From the NCBI GenBank assembly GCA_004010935.1, contig CP026511.1, positions 1,860,001 to 1,924,000 of the forward strand: a stretch of DNA of 64,000 bases. Reading direction: 5' to 3'. The position numbers were made by a program, and so were the translations under genes. Shown here one piece after another: positions 8,456 to 16,904 of this stretch (positions are counted from its first letter, which is position 1; each line of letters begins with the position of its first letter). The DNA is from Pseudomonadaceae bacterium SI-3. GTDB taxonomy: Bacteria > Pseudomonadota > Gammaproteobacteria > Pseudomonadales > Pseudomonadaceae. The notes beneath the pieces were generated by a model that made no database searches, was not told the origin of the DNA, and saw only the letters and a list, made by a program, of their open reading frames with translations.

Positions 8456-9544
8456 TTACCGGTTGAACGCAGCGCCGGTACCGATGACGTTAGCTGACGG
8501 CAGCAGCTGGCTGATGAAGCGGTTCCAGCGAGTGATACCAGCCGGTCCAACGAACACGACGTCCTGCGGTTGCAGTGGGAAGTGTTGAGCCAGAGCGAAG
8601 GCCGCAGGGGATGCGGCATTCAGCTGGAACACTGTGGCTTTTTCAGTGGCGATATTCTCTGCACCACGAATAACGTAAACCGCTTCGCCATCGGCGGTGT
8701 CCTGACGGATGCCGCCTGCGGTGCCGATAGCATCCATCAAGTTGAGACTGGTTGCCTTGAATGTCATGGCTTGCGGATTCACCACCTCGCCCAGAACGTA
8801 GACCTTCTTCTGATCGTTGTACGGCAGATGGAGCTGGTCGCCGTCCTTCAGATAAACCTTGTGCAGCCAGGAGTCCGGACGGTTCAGATCGTCGAGATCG
8901 AGCATGTACTCACGGCCGTCACGCTTGAGCATCAGACCGGACAGATCCGCCGTATCGGTATCGACACCGGCCTGACCAATAGCCTGCATGATGGTCATCG
9001 GAGCGGTAGTCACTTCGACTTCGCCAGCCGTATTGAATGCGCCGGAAAGCACGATGCGCTGGCTACCGAAACGCAGCAGGCTGACGTCGACTTGAGGGCT
9101 GTCGATGTAATTGGCCAGCCTTTTGGAAATATCGGAGCGAAGTTGCTCGATCGTCTTGCCAGCTGCTTCGATGTTCCCGATGTAGGGATAGAACAGGGTG
9201 CCGTCGGGACGAACCAGGCGACCGTTAGCATCCAGCTGCTGTTGCGGGCCCGAAGGAGCGGTCAGTTCAGGATGGTCCCAGACGGTGATGTAGAGAAGGT
9301 CATTAGCGCCGATGCGGTAAGCCTCGGGCTTGAAGCTCAGTAGCTCTTGCTTGCTGGAGGTGCCTTGGTCGGAAGAGACTTCGCCCTTGAGCATTTCAGG
9401 GGTAATGCGCATCAGCTGGACGGTGCCATCTTCCGTTTCTGCGCCGTCCTTGAACTGATCGGGATCCAGGTGCTGACCAGGAGAGAATACGCATCCCTGC
9501 AACACCAGCACGGAAGAGAAAGCGAGAGCAAATAGTGGTTTCAT
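8456..9544 (-). CDS. wza: Polysaccharide export outer-membrane lipoprotein, Wza-like
   Basis: Wza-type proteins form the periplasm-spanning outer-membrane channel for capsule/EPS chains. The 362-residue product starts MKPLFALAF at 9544 and has a lipoprotein signal with lipobox VLQGC (Cys18). The Poly_export domain follows at ~80–170 (IGANDLLYITVWDHPEL, GTLFYPYIGNIEAAGKT). Then come two SLBB-like repeats (~175–250 and ~255–330; QRIVLSGAFNTAGEVEVT and KKVYVLGEVVNPQAMTFKA) and a C-terminal amphipathic helix (TRWNRFISQLLPSAN) that would form the membrane pore. An in-frame ATG further upstream (9601) lacks a signal peptide. It is the last gene of the locus and is separated from rmd by 576 bases, so it may have its own promoter. 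Confidence 0.92.
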   Translation of the reverse strand: MKPLFALAFSSVLVLQGCVFSPGQHLDPDQFKDGAETEDGTVQLMRITPEMLKGEVSSDQGTSSKQELLSFKPEAYRIGANDLLYITVWDHPELTAPSGPQQQLDANGRLVRPDGTLFYPYIGNIEAAGKTIEQLRSDISKRLANYIDSPQVDVSLLRFGSQRIVLSGAFNTAGEVEVTTAPMTIMQAIGQAGVDTDTADLSGLMLKRDGREYMLDLDDLNRPDSWLHKVYLKDGDQLHLPYNDQKKVYVLGEVVNPQAMTFKATSLNLMDAIGTAGGIRQDTADGEAVYVIRGAENIATEKATVFQLNAASPAAFALAQHFPLQPQDVVFVGPAGITRWNRFISQLLPSANVIGTGAAFNR

Positions 9545-10120
9545 GGTTTCTTCATCCTTGACGGAATAGTTGTTTTTACGAAGTGAAACAGCGCAATTCA
9601 CCTTTAGCTGAAGGAGCGAGCCGACACTGACTCGTCTATCGACAATCGCCGAAGCTCTTTCGGCGGTGCAACAAACGCATCCAATCTCAGCTGTTCCTGA
9701 TGCCGCTACTGCAAGCTCTGAGAGGTATATCTTCAGACTTTTTGTGAGATCGGTGCTGGATGAGCCACTGAATAGGTTCCGCTCAACCTTGGGTTAGCGT
9801 CTTTCCCGTATAGGGAGAAGGCGCTGCGTTGCTCACAGTAGCCATAGACCGCTCCGTTTCTCTGCGGTTCACGACGGATGTGCATAAATGAGGCGGGGCT
9901 GCAACGCTGCCGTCGCCAAGCGAAATAGAAAATTAACAAAGCATGCCAGTGACGGTTTCGGACATTGGTATTGCCTGGCCAGATAAGGTTAATCGACCCC
10001 ACTAAGCACGGCAGGCCGTTGAGCGAGGCACTTTTAAACTCATTGTTTGTGCGCTTAGGCGCGAGTACCGCCGTAGACCGAGATCCGCCACCTCGATGCT
10101 GGTAGTAACGCTGATTAGCG
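9545..10120. other. 576-bp gap upstream of wza
   Basis: I see no credible reading frame on either strand. A perfect 7-bp hairpin (CGCCGAA / TTCGGCG) at 9647–9665 lies in what would be the wza leader. I could not find convincing sigma-70, sigma-54 or AlgU boxes on the minus strand. The length suggests a regulated leader or a decayed gene between rmd and wza. Confidence 0.45.
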
Positions 10121-11044
10121 TCATGCGCTCGCTGTGGAGGGATGCTCGATCATCCAGCGCAGCGTCTCCTTCAATTCGATTCGGGACATGTCGCCAATCA
10201 ACGAGTCCAGCTTGGCTCTGCTGCCGAACAGGTTCTTCACATCCGCGCTGCGCACGAACGCTGGGTTGACCCGGACCTCCATGCGGTGACCGGAGATGGC
10301 CGCTGCCTGTTCGAGTACGTACTCGAGCGTATAGGCTGATCCAGAACAGATATTGACGGTTTGGCCAATCGCAGCCGGTGTTTCGAGCAAGCGTCGATAG
10401 GCTTGGACAACCTGACGGACATCGCAGAAATCGCGGGCGATATCCAGATTGCCGAGCTCGATGACCGCGGCCCGACGGCGCGTGTGCGTCACGATTTTCG
10501 GGATGAGAAACTGCTCAGCCTGCCCAACGCCCGTATAGTTGAACGGGCGGCTGACTATCAGCGGTAAACGACCCTGGTAAAGCCTGGCGAGGAACTCCAT
10601 GGCAGCTTTGCTCACAGCGTAATCATTGGCGGGAGCAAAGGGCGACGACTCATCCAGGACGCCTTCGGTAGCGTTTCCATAGACGTTTGCGCTGCTGGCT
10701 AGCAGCACGCCTTCGAGTTCGGTCGCAGCGGTGGTACGTAACGCTTCCAGCAGATGGCGAGTGCCGAGCAGGTTGGCTGTGTAGATGGCATCCGCATCGC
10801 TGTGTGCGACGAACGAGACCGCCGCCAAGTGCACGACATAGGTTGGGCGTATTTCCGCCAGCAAGGCTCGTAGCAGCTCTGCATTGTTCAGTGCGCAGCA
10901 ATGGACGGCTGAAATAGCCGCAGGCAGTTCGCCGACGGGTTGACGATAGCTGAGGCCATGGACCTCGTAGCCACAGGCTGCGAGCTCTTCTGCCATGTAG
11001 CGGCCGGTAAAACCGGTGGCGCCGGTAATCAGCACTTTACGCAT
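10121..11044 (-). CDS. rmd: GDP-4-dehydro-6-deoxy-D-mannose reductase (GDP-D-rhamnose synthesis)
   Basis: Rmd reduces the 4-keto group of GDP-4-dehydro-6-deoxy-D-mannose to give GDP-D-rhamnose. The 307-residue short-chain dehydrogenase has the NAD(P)-binding GATGFTG motif at residues ~7–13, the catalytic serine region SSANVYGNA and the YAVSK Tyr/Lys pair. The following segment SRPFNYTGVGQAEQFLIPKIV is typical of the Rmd/GMER branch. The product is assigned by this resemblance and by the neighbouring gmd; a fucose-type epimerase/reductase is less likely because its sequence differs. The gene is 286 bases downstream of gmd with structured DNA between them. Confidence 0.85.
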   Translation of the reverse strand: MRKVLITGATGFTGRYMAEELAACGYEVHGLSYRQPVGELPAAISAVHCCALNNAELLRALLAEIRPTYVVHLAAVSFVAHSDADAIYTANLLGTRHLLEALRTTAATELEGVLLASSANVYGNATEGVLDESSPFAPANDYAVSKAAMEFLARLYQGRLPLIVSRPFNYTGVGQAEQFLIPKIVTHTRRRAAVIELGNLDIARDFCDVRQVVQAYRRLLETPAAIGQTVNICSGSAYTLEYVLEQAAAISGHRMEVRVNPAFVRSADVKNLFGSRAKLDSLIGDMSRIELKETLRWMIEHPSTASA

Positions 11045-11111
11045 GATCTTCCCGATAGGATGAAAGTCCAGTTTCTACGGCGATGCAAAGCCTTGGTATA
11101 GGCGTGGGATA

Positions 11112-11166
11112 TGGCGTTATGGATACCGTCAATGGCTCCATTAGGCCGAGCGGTGCCATAACGCCA
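11112..11166. repeat. Long inverted repeat in the gmd–rmd gap
   Basis: TGGCGTTATGG and CCATAACGCCA are perfect 11-bp arms separated by 33 bases, and pairing can continue inwards with a one-base bulge (ACCG/CGGT). A second small hairpin (TTACCCA–TC–TGGGTAA) lies nearby at ~11265–11280. No T-run follows, so this is an RNA fold or a protein-binding site rather than a clear terminator. Confidence 0.55.
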
Positions 11167-11330
11167 ACACGGGCTCGGTGTGCCAGCAGAGCCGGTGCCG
11201 CCGACCGCAGGGACCGCGAACAGGCCGCTCCGGATCAGGTATCGGCTGGCTATCCTGAGTGGTTACCCATCTGGGTAAACGGATCTCAGCCGGGAGCCTG
11301 ATCAAGAGCGAGGAGCGCCGGTCGAAGGCC

Positions 11331-12479
<1,149 letters not shown>

Positions 12480-12520
12480 TCAGTGACCGGTGTGTCCGGA
12501 AGATGGCTTGCAATATTTGG

Positions 12521-13282
12521 TCAAGACTCCTGTTTTGCTGGGCTGCCTTTCTGCCTGGAGCTTTTTTCCCGCAAAAAGGCTGGCACGATATACACCGCGT
12601 CCGCCCAATAGCGTTTGGCGAGCCTGCGCGGTTCCATGCACATGCGATGAAGCCATTCGAGTTTGTATTCGCGCATCCACTTCGGGGCCCGCTTGATGGT
12701 CCCCGTCGCAAAAGAAATGGAGGCGCCGATACTGAAGCCCATACCCGTGCGCTCATAGGGCTGAGTGGCTGCGGCCAGGACTTCTCCGCGCGGCGTACCC
12801 ACGGCATACAGAACCAGCTCCGATGGATTTTCACGAATGAACTGCAGGCAACGCTGCACTTCTTCCGGCTTCTTTATGAAGCCCATCGGCGGGTTGTAGT
12901 GATAGAGGGAAATGCCGGGATAAAGGGCTCTGAGTTTGTCGGCTTCGGACGCTGCCGAACCGATCAGTACAATTCGCAGCCGATCCCGGTCCGCCCATTT
13001 GAGCAGATCGAGCGTCAAATCACTGCCGGGAATAGCCTCATCCAGATGCACGCCCAGGCGGCTCAACAGCGACAAAAGAATTCGGCTGTCGCAGACTCTC
13101 CAGCGCGCTTTGAAATAAGCATCACGCAGCTGTTCGTCATGTTCCAGTTGAACGAGGTGGTCAACGTTCGGCGTCACCACAAACGAATAGGGTTGCTTGA
13201 CTCCCTCGCGTATGCAGGTCAATAAAGTTTTCTTATTGCCGGAAAAGAAATCTATTCCGAACGCATTAGTATCACTCGACAC
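12521..13282 (-). CDS. WecG/TagA/CpsF family glycosyltransferase (GT26)
   Basis: GT26 enzymes add a sugar, often an N-acetylmannosamine-type residue, to an undecaprenyl-linked oligosaccharide at the inner membrane. The 253-residue protein shows the family pattern: SFVVTPNVDHLVQLEHDEQLRDAYFKA near the N-terminus, CDSRILLSLLSRLG, a Rossmann-like IVLIGSAASEADKL, NPPMGFIKKPEE, a central VLYAVGTPRGEVLA and the C-terminal RAPKWMREYKLEWLHRMCMEPRR. The gene overlaps the GT2 gene by 11 bases, so they are cotranscribed. The last residues are basic and variable. The acceptor and donor cannot be decided from sequence. Confidence 0.88.
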   Translation of the reverse strand: MSSDTNAFGIDFFSGNKKTLLTCIREGVKQPYSFVVTPNVDHLVQLEHDEQLRDAYFKARWRVCDSRILLSLLSRLGVHLDEAIPGSDLTLDLLKWADRDRLRIVLIGSAASEADKLRALYPGISLYHYNPPMGFIKKPEEVQRCLQFIRENPSELVLYAVGTPRGEVLAAATQPYERTGMGFSIGASISFATGTIKRAPKWMREYKLEWLHRMCMEPRRLAKRYWADAVYIVPAFLREKSSRQKGSPAKQES

Positions 13283-14156
13283 TCATTGCTACTCCCTTAA
13301 AGGCGCCCTTGATACCTGACCAGGCGAGGGTGGGATTTTTGTATTCCTTGACAGTTGTAACGGCCGAAAGCAGGAACGCGGAGACAATCGCGAATGCTGG
13401 GCCGTAGAAACGCTTGTTGAAACGGGTGGCTGCTCGGTTGCGGTAGTAGTGATAAAACGCTGAGCGGTTGCCCAGACTGAGTGAGCCGTAGTGATATAGG
13501 CGGCTTTCAGGGATCACTCTCGTCGAAACACCAAAGCGTTTCGCACGGTATTGCCAATCCACTTCTTCGAAATACATGAAGTAGTCTTCATCCATCAAAC
13601 CGATTTCTTCAGTCAAAGCGGCCGAAAACGCCAGGCTGCAGCCCATAATGTAGTCTGGAACGTGCTGAGGATTCTGTCGCTGAGACGCTTCGATGCTCTG
13701 GTCTTTTCCGAGTAATCGAGCCTTGCCAAGAATCGGATAGAGCTTTCCGCCTCCGTAGCACTCCAGTCGGCCTGTGTCTGCGCTCAATACGAGCGAGCCG
13801 ACAAACTGGCGATCATTGCGCTGCAATGCTTCCAATAGCGGTGAGAAGGCATCACTGTCTACATAGGTGTCGTTATTGATAACCCAGAAATACTCGGGCT
13901 GCAGGTGCTCCATTGCCCAGCGCAACCCGTAATTGTTGCCACCCGCATAACCGCTGTTGTCTGGATTACAAAGCAAAGTCACATTTGAATAAGCTTTTTC
14001 ATCCAGCCAGTTTTGAAGAGCGATGGCGGAACCGTCCTGCGAATCATTGTCGATGATGACGATATGGCCAATCGTCGTGCAATGCTCGAGCAGGCTTTCA
14101 GCGCAGCTGATCGTCTCAGTAGCAGCTTTGTAGTTGAGAATAAGTGCGACGTTCAT
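13272..14156 (-). CDS. Family 2 glycosyltransferase (rhamnosyltransferase-like)
   Basis: This 294-residue GT-A fold transferase begins MNVALILNYKAATETISC. It has the nucleotide-binding IVIIDNDSQDGSA, a GYAGGNNYGLRWAME segment, the metal-binding WVINNDTYVD (a D-x-D variant) and EVDWQYRAKRFG with the presumed catalytic acid region. These features fit the GT2 group that includes rhamnosyl- and mannosyl-transferases. A C-terminal hydrophobic stretch (AFAIVSAFLLSAVTTV) could associate with the membrane. It overlaps both neighbours (41 bases with the polymerase gene, 11 with the GT26 gene). Use of GDP-D-rhamnose is inferred from gmd/rmd only. Confidence 0.87.
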   Translation of the reverse strand: MNVALILNYKAATETISCAESLLEHCTTIGHIVIIDNDSQDGSAIALQNWLDEKAYSNVTLLCNPDNSGYAGGNNYGLRWAMEHLQPEYFWVINNDTYVDSDAFSPLLEALQRNDRQFVGSLVLSADTGRLECYGGGKLYPILGKARLLGKDQSIEASQRQNPQHVPDYIMGCSLAFSAALTEEIGLMDEDYFMYFEEVDWQYRAKRFGVSTRVIPESRLYHYGSLSLGNRSAFYHYYRNRAATRFNKRFYGPAFAIVSAFLLSAVTTVKEYKNPTLAWSGIKGAFKGVAMSVE

Positions 14157-15372
14157 GTACTCGTTCCTTGCTGCGAAGATGGCGTGCCCGTAGAGCATGT
14201 AATACGAAAAGCATACAAATAACTGGTTGGGTATATTCGAATAGACCGTTAAGTGGCCATATCACGAAGAAGGCAAGCATCACTGCGTAGGTGAACTCCA
14301 TTTCGGTGTTGATACTGCGGGCGATCCGTCGGTAGACAAACAATGTCAGGGGGACCAGCAGGAAAGTGAGAAAACCGAAGCGAAACAGCGTTCCAATGAT
14401 GCCAATATCGGACAGGAAGAAGTGCTCACCGAAATAGGGAATAAAGCCGTCCTGCCACATCAGCGACAAAGATCCGCTGGGTAGCCAGTTAACCAGGCTC
14501 AAATGACTGAAGACGGAGGCGATCGTATAGGGGCGCACGCCATCCTCCACATCGCCATCTAGGCTGTTCTCGTAGAACTCGATGTTTAGGCCGAGGACTT
14601 CAAGAAGCTCTGGATAAAAAAACAACGGCGACAACAGCACGCAAAGCGAGGCAGCCCAGATAATTGCCTTGGCCCTCAATGAGAACAACGTGAATGCTAG
14701 ACATAGCACAATCAATTGACGCGTTTGAGTGGCAAAGACCAGGGTCAGCAACAGTACGGCGGCAATGAGGAGGTACAGTTTTCGCTGTCGTTGTTCGCCA
14801 TTGATAGGCGACTTGCCTTTTGCCCATACCTGAATGCAGTAGAAATAGGCGAAACAAATCAGGAACGGTCCGATGGATGAGCGGTCCGGGCGGTCCCAGG
14901 ATGTTTGCTCCTCGCGCAGATCCGGGACCAGTCCGAACTTGAAACACCAAGAGAGGATCACAGCAATCAGTGCCGCGTAGATTAGTGCATGCTCGAACTG
15001 GCGGGTGCTGATGTGCTTGGCAAGCAATAGCAGCGGTACGAAGCCAAATGTAAAAAGAATCCGACGTTCTTCGATCAGGCCGTAGGTGATTGGCTGGCCA
15101 AAGGTATAGAACGAGAAGATTGCAGGCAGCACGGTGAACACGAATACGCTGTAAAAAGCGTAATACATCAGGATGCGAAATTCTCTGGAAGCTTCCTCGG
15201 TACTGGCGAGAATCAACAGGAGCGAAAGACCTAGGCAAACAGCCAGATAAGCTTCGTTGAGGAACTTGAAGCCGATCGGGTTATGCGTGCTGTCGCCAAA
15301 TACCGAAAAGTGCAAGACGATTGCCAGCACGGCCAACGGCAAAAAGAAAAATTTCGAGCTGATGTTTGTCAT
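14116..15372 (-). CDS. O-antigen ligase/polymerase-family membrane protein (Wzy-like)
   Basis: This very hydrophobic 418-residue protein has about eleven or twelve membrane segments and one large periplasmic loop (~residues 265–320; region around LNIEFYENSLDGDVEDGVRPY). This is the topology of Wzy polymerases and O-antigen ligases, which join undecaprenyl-linked repeat units in the periplasm. A good ribosome-binding site (AAGGA) lies ~9 bases before the ATG at 15372, favouring that start over the ATG at 15399. The base composition is visibly more A/T-rich than flanking core genes, as is common for polymerase genes acquired by transfer. A polymerase role is preferred over ligase because of the wza/wzb/wzc context. 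Confidence 0.82.
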   Translation of the reverse strand: MTNISSKFFFLPLAVLAIVLHFSVFGDSTHNPIGFKFLNEAYLAVCLGLSLLLILASTEEASREFRILMYYAFYSVFVFTVLPAIFSFYTFGQPITYGLIEERRILFTFGFVPLLLLAKHISTRQFEHALIYAALIAVILSWCFKFGLVPDLREEQTSWDRPDRSSIGPFLICFAYFYCIQVWAKGKSPINGEQRQRKLYLLIAAVLLLTLVFATQTRQLIVLCLAFTLFSLRAKAIIWAASLCVLLSPLFFYPELLEVLGLNIEFYENSLDGDVEDGVRPYTIASVFSHLSLVNWLPSGSLSLMWQDGFIPYFGEHFFLSDIGIIGTLFRFGFLTFLLVPLTLFVYRRIARSINTEMEFTYAVMLAFFVIWPLNGLFEYTQPVICMLFVLHALRARHLRSKERVHERRTYSQLQSCY

Positions 15373-15696
15373 CACCTGGGTCCTTAGGTGCATTTCCATT
15401 CCAGATTAACTACGCCGCAACAAACTCAAGCTTCAGGATTGCCACATCAATTGCTTCGGTGCGCCGCCACCTTTCGTACCGCTGAGCGGTGGTAGGCCAA
15501 CTGGCTCCAGCAATGGTTCAGTATCCAAGCTGATTGGATTGCGCAGGGGTGTTTGAGTTCCGCCCGCATTAAGCCGCTCGATGTAAGGTTGAATTTGGAC
15601 AAGCGAGGAGTGGCAGGGTTGCGTGTGATTTTCAGGTTTCGCTGAAAACTTCTGAACGGCTTCACACCATTCGCCGCGAACCATGCCACAAGCCTG
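15373..15696. other. 324-bp gap between the GH5 and polymerase genes
   Basis: Short open frames exist here but none resembles a protein family. A 7-bp hairpin (TTTTCAG / CTGAAAA, six-base loop) at 15629–15648 lies ~50 bases beyond the GH5 stop on the minus strand and could slow or end transcription. Nothing else is visible. Confidence 0.4.
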
Positions 15697-16755
15697 TCAA
15701 GGCTGCGGGGTAGGGCCATACTCCTTGCAGCTATTGGGAATGTGCTTTTGCAGGACATCCATCTGAGGCCTGTCCTTGCCGTTGAGCGGTTCTATAGCCA
15801 AAACATATTTGCCCCAGCCTGGTCCGCCCGCCCAGTAGGCGCTGGGCATGCAGTTTTCGTTGAGGTAGCCGAGCAGGTTGTCCATCGCGACCAGCATCGA
15901 ATCTGAATGGCCAGGCACACCGTACTCGCCGAGAAAACCCTTCAGGTTGTTTTCCTTCAGCCACTCAACGAACGGCCGAACGCGCTCCACCCCTAACATT
16001 GGATCGACCACCTCGTCCTTCGCATAGCGCCCGGAAAAATCCTTGTCGAGGTACAGGTGGCCCTCGTAGATGATCTTGTTTGCCGGATCTTCGATCAGAA
16101 AATCCTCATTGACGTAGCGCCAGTGAAAGGTGCTCGCCCAGCGGTCACCTTCGACGAATATCAAGCTGTCCATATCCACCTTGCGGATGGCATCGACCGC
16201 TGCCTGTGCTGCTCCAGGCCACAACCCATCGGTGGAGTGGGGCTCGTTCATGATGTCGTAGCCCAACAATGCAGGGTGGTCCTTGAATTCTTCGGCAAGC
16301 TTGCGCCAAACAGTTGCGTAAGCTTCGTAGGGTACTTGTGGCGAACCGATCAGCTTGCCCTTGTACCGCCCATAGTTGTGCATATCCAGAATGACTTTCT
16401 GGTTATGTTGGGCGGCGAAGTCGAGCGTTCGCTTGAGCAACCGCATCTGATCGAAATTCACGCCTTTGTACAGATCATGTTGCAGGCGCTCCCAGATGAA
16501 GGGGAACCGAATCAAGCGAATGTTCTTGTCCGCGTAATATTTGAAGTATTTCTCTTCAGGATAAAAATAATTGGTGCCGAGTTTTCCAGGCGTGATATGC
16601 GGAGCGAAGTTTGCACCGGACATATTGATGCCGATCAGGTCGATGCCTTTATCTTCGCTGGGCTGCGCTTGCACAAACGACACGCATCCGGCAATCGTCA
16701 GGCCGGCTATCAACCTTGCGGTGCGAAACAAAAGAGAAAGGGGGCGACGTTCCAT
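15697..16755 (-). CDS. Glycoside hydrolase family 5 (cellulase-like), exported
   Basis: GH5 enzymes cut beta-linked glycans with a retaining mechanism. The 352-residue product has the (beta/alpha)8 landmarks in order: IRLIRFPFIWERLQ, VILDMHNYGRYKG, GYDIMNEPHS with acid/base Glu171, a catalytic-histidine region YEGHLYLDKDFSG, and GFLGEYGVPG with nucleophile Glu277. The N-terminus is an export signal. It ends either at VQA|QP (signal peptidase I) or as a lipoprotein at IAG|C (Cys24), so location is periplasmic or membrane-anchored. The start at 16755 has an upstream AAAGGTC. Its place between wzc and the polymerase suggests it trims or degrades the locus's own polymer rather than serving nutrition. 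Confidence 0.88.
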   Translation of the reverse strand: MERRPLSLLFRTARLIAGLTIAGCVSFVQAQPSEDKGIDLIGINMSGANFAPHITPGKLGTNYFYPEEKYFKYYADKNIRLIRFPFIWERLQHDLYKGVNFDQMRLLKRTLDFAAQHNQKVILDMHNYGRYKGKLIGSPQVPYEAYATVWRKLAEEFKDHPALLGYDIMNEPHSTDGLWPGAAQAAVDAIRKVDMDSLIFVEGDRWASTFHWRYVNEDFLIEDPANKIIYEGHLYLDKDFSGRYAKDEVVDPMLGVERVRPFVEWLKENNLKGFLGEYGVPGHSDSMLVAMDNLLGYLNENCMPSAYWAGGPGWGKYVLAIEPLNGKDRPQMDVLQKHIPNSCKEYGPTPQP

Positions 16756-16818
16756 GATGACCTTTATCTCCAGAGGGCCAACTGTCAACTCGACGGCCCT
16801 GTTGATAAGTACTCGATG

Positions 16819-16854
16819 CGAACCGTTCTCCTTGATAATCAGGAGAACGGTTCG
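16819..16854. repeat. Strong stem-loop between wzc and the GH5 gene
   Basis: A perfect 14-bp stem (CGAACCGTTCTCCT / AGGAGAACGGTTCG) with an eight-base loop lies 50 bases after the wzc stop and ~64 bases before the GH5 start. There is no T-run on the minus strand, so it is more likely an attenuating or mRNA-stabilising hairpin than a full terminator. Confidence 0.75.
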
Positions 16855-16904
16855 GATAGCATCAGTGGGTAATGTGCTGGGACTTACTTAAAGTCAGAGA
16901 AGCG

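Noticed and set aside
10060..10072. ops-like element (GGCGGTAC on the minus strand) before wza
   Set aside because: It differs from GGCGGTAG at the last core base and lacks the following conserved T, so RfaH recruitment is not supported.
15433..15758. Two short overlapping minus-strand frames between the GH5 and polymerase genes
   Set aside because: One overlaps the GH5 3' end; neither has a start signal or family resemblance. A transposase remnant was considered but no motif supports it.
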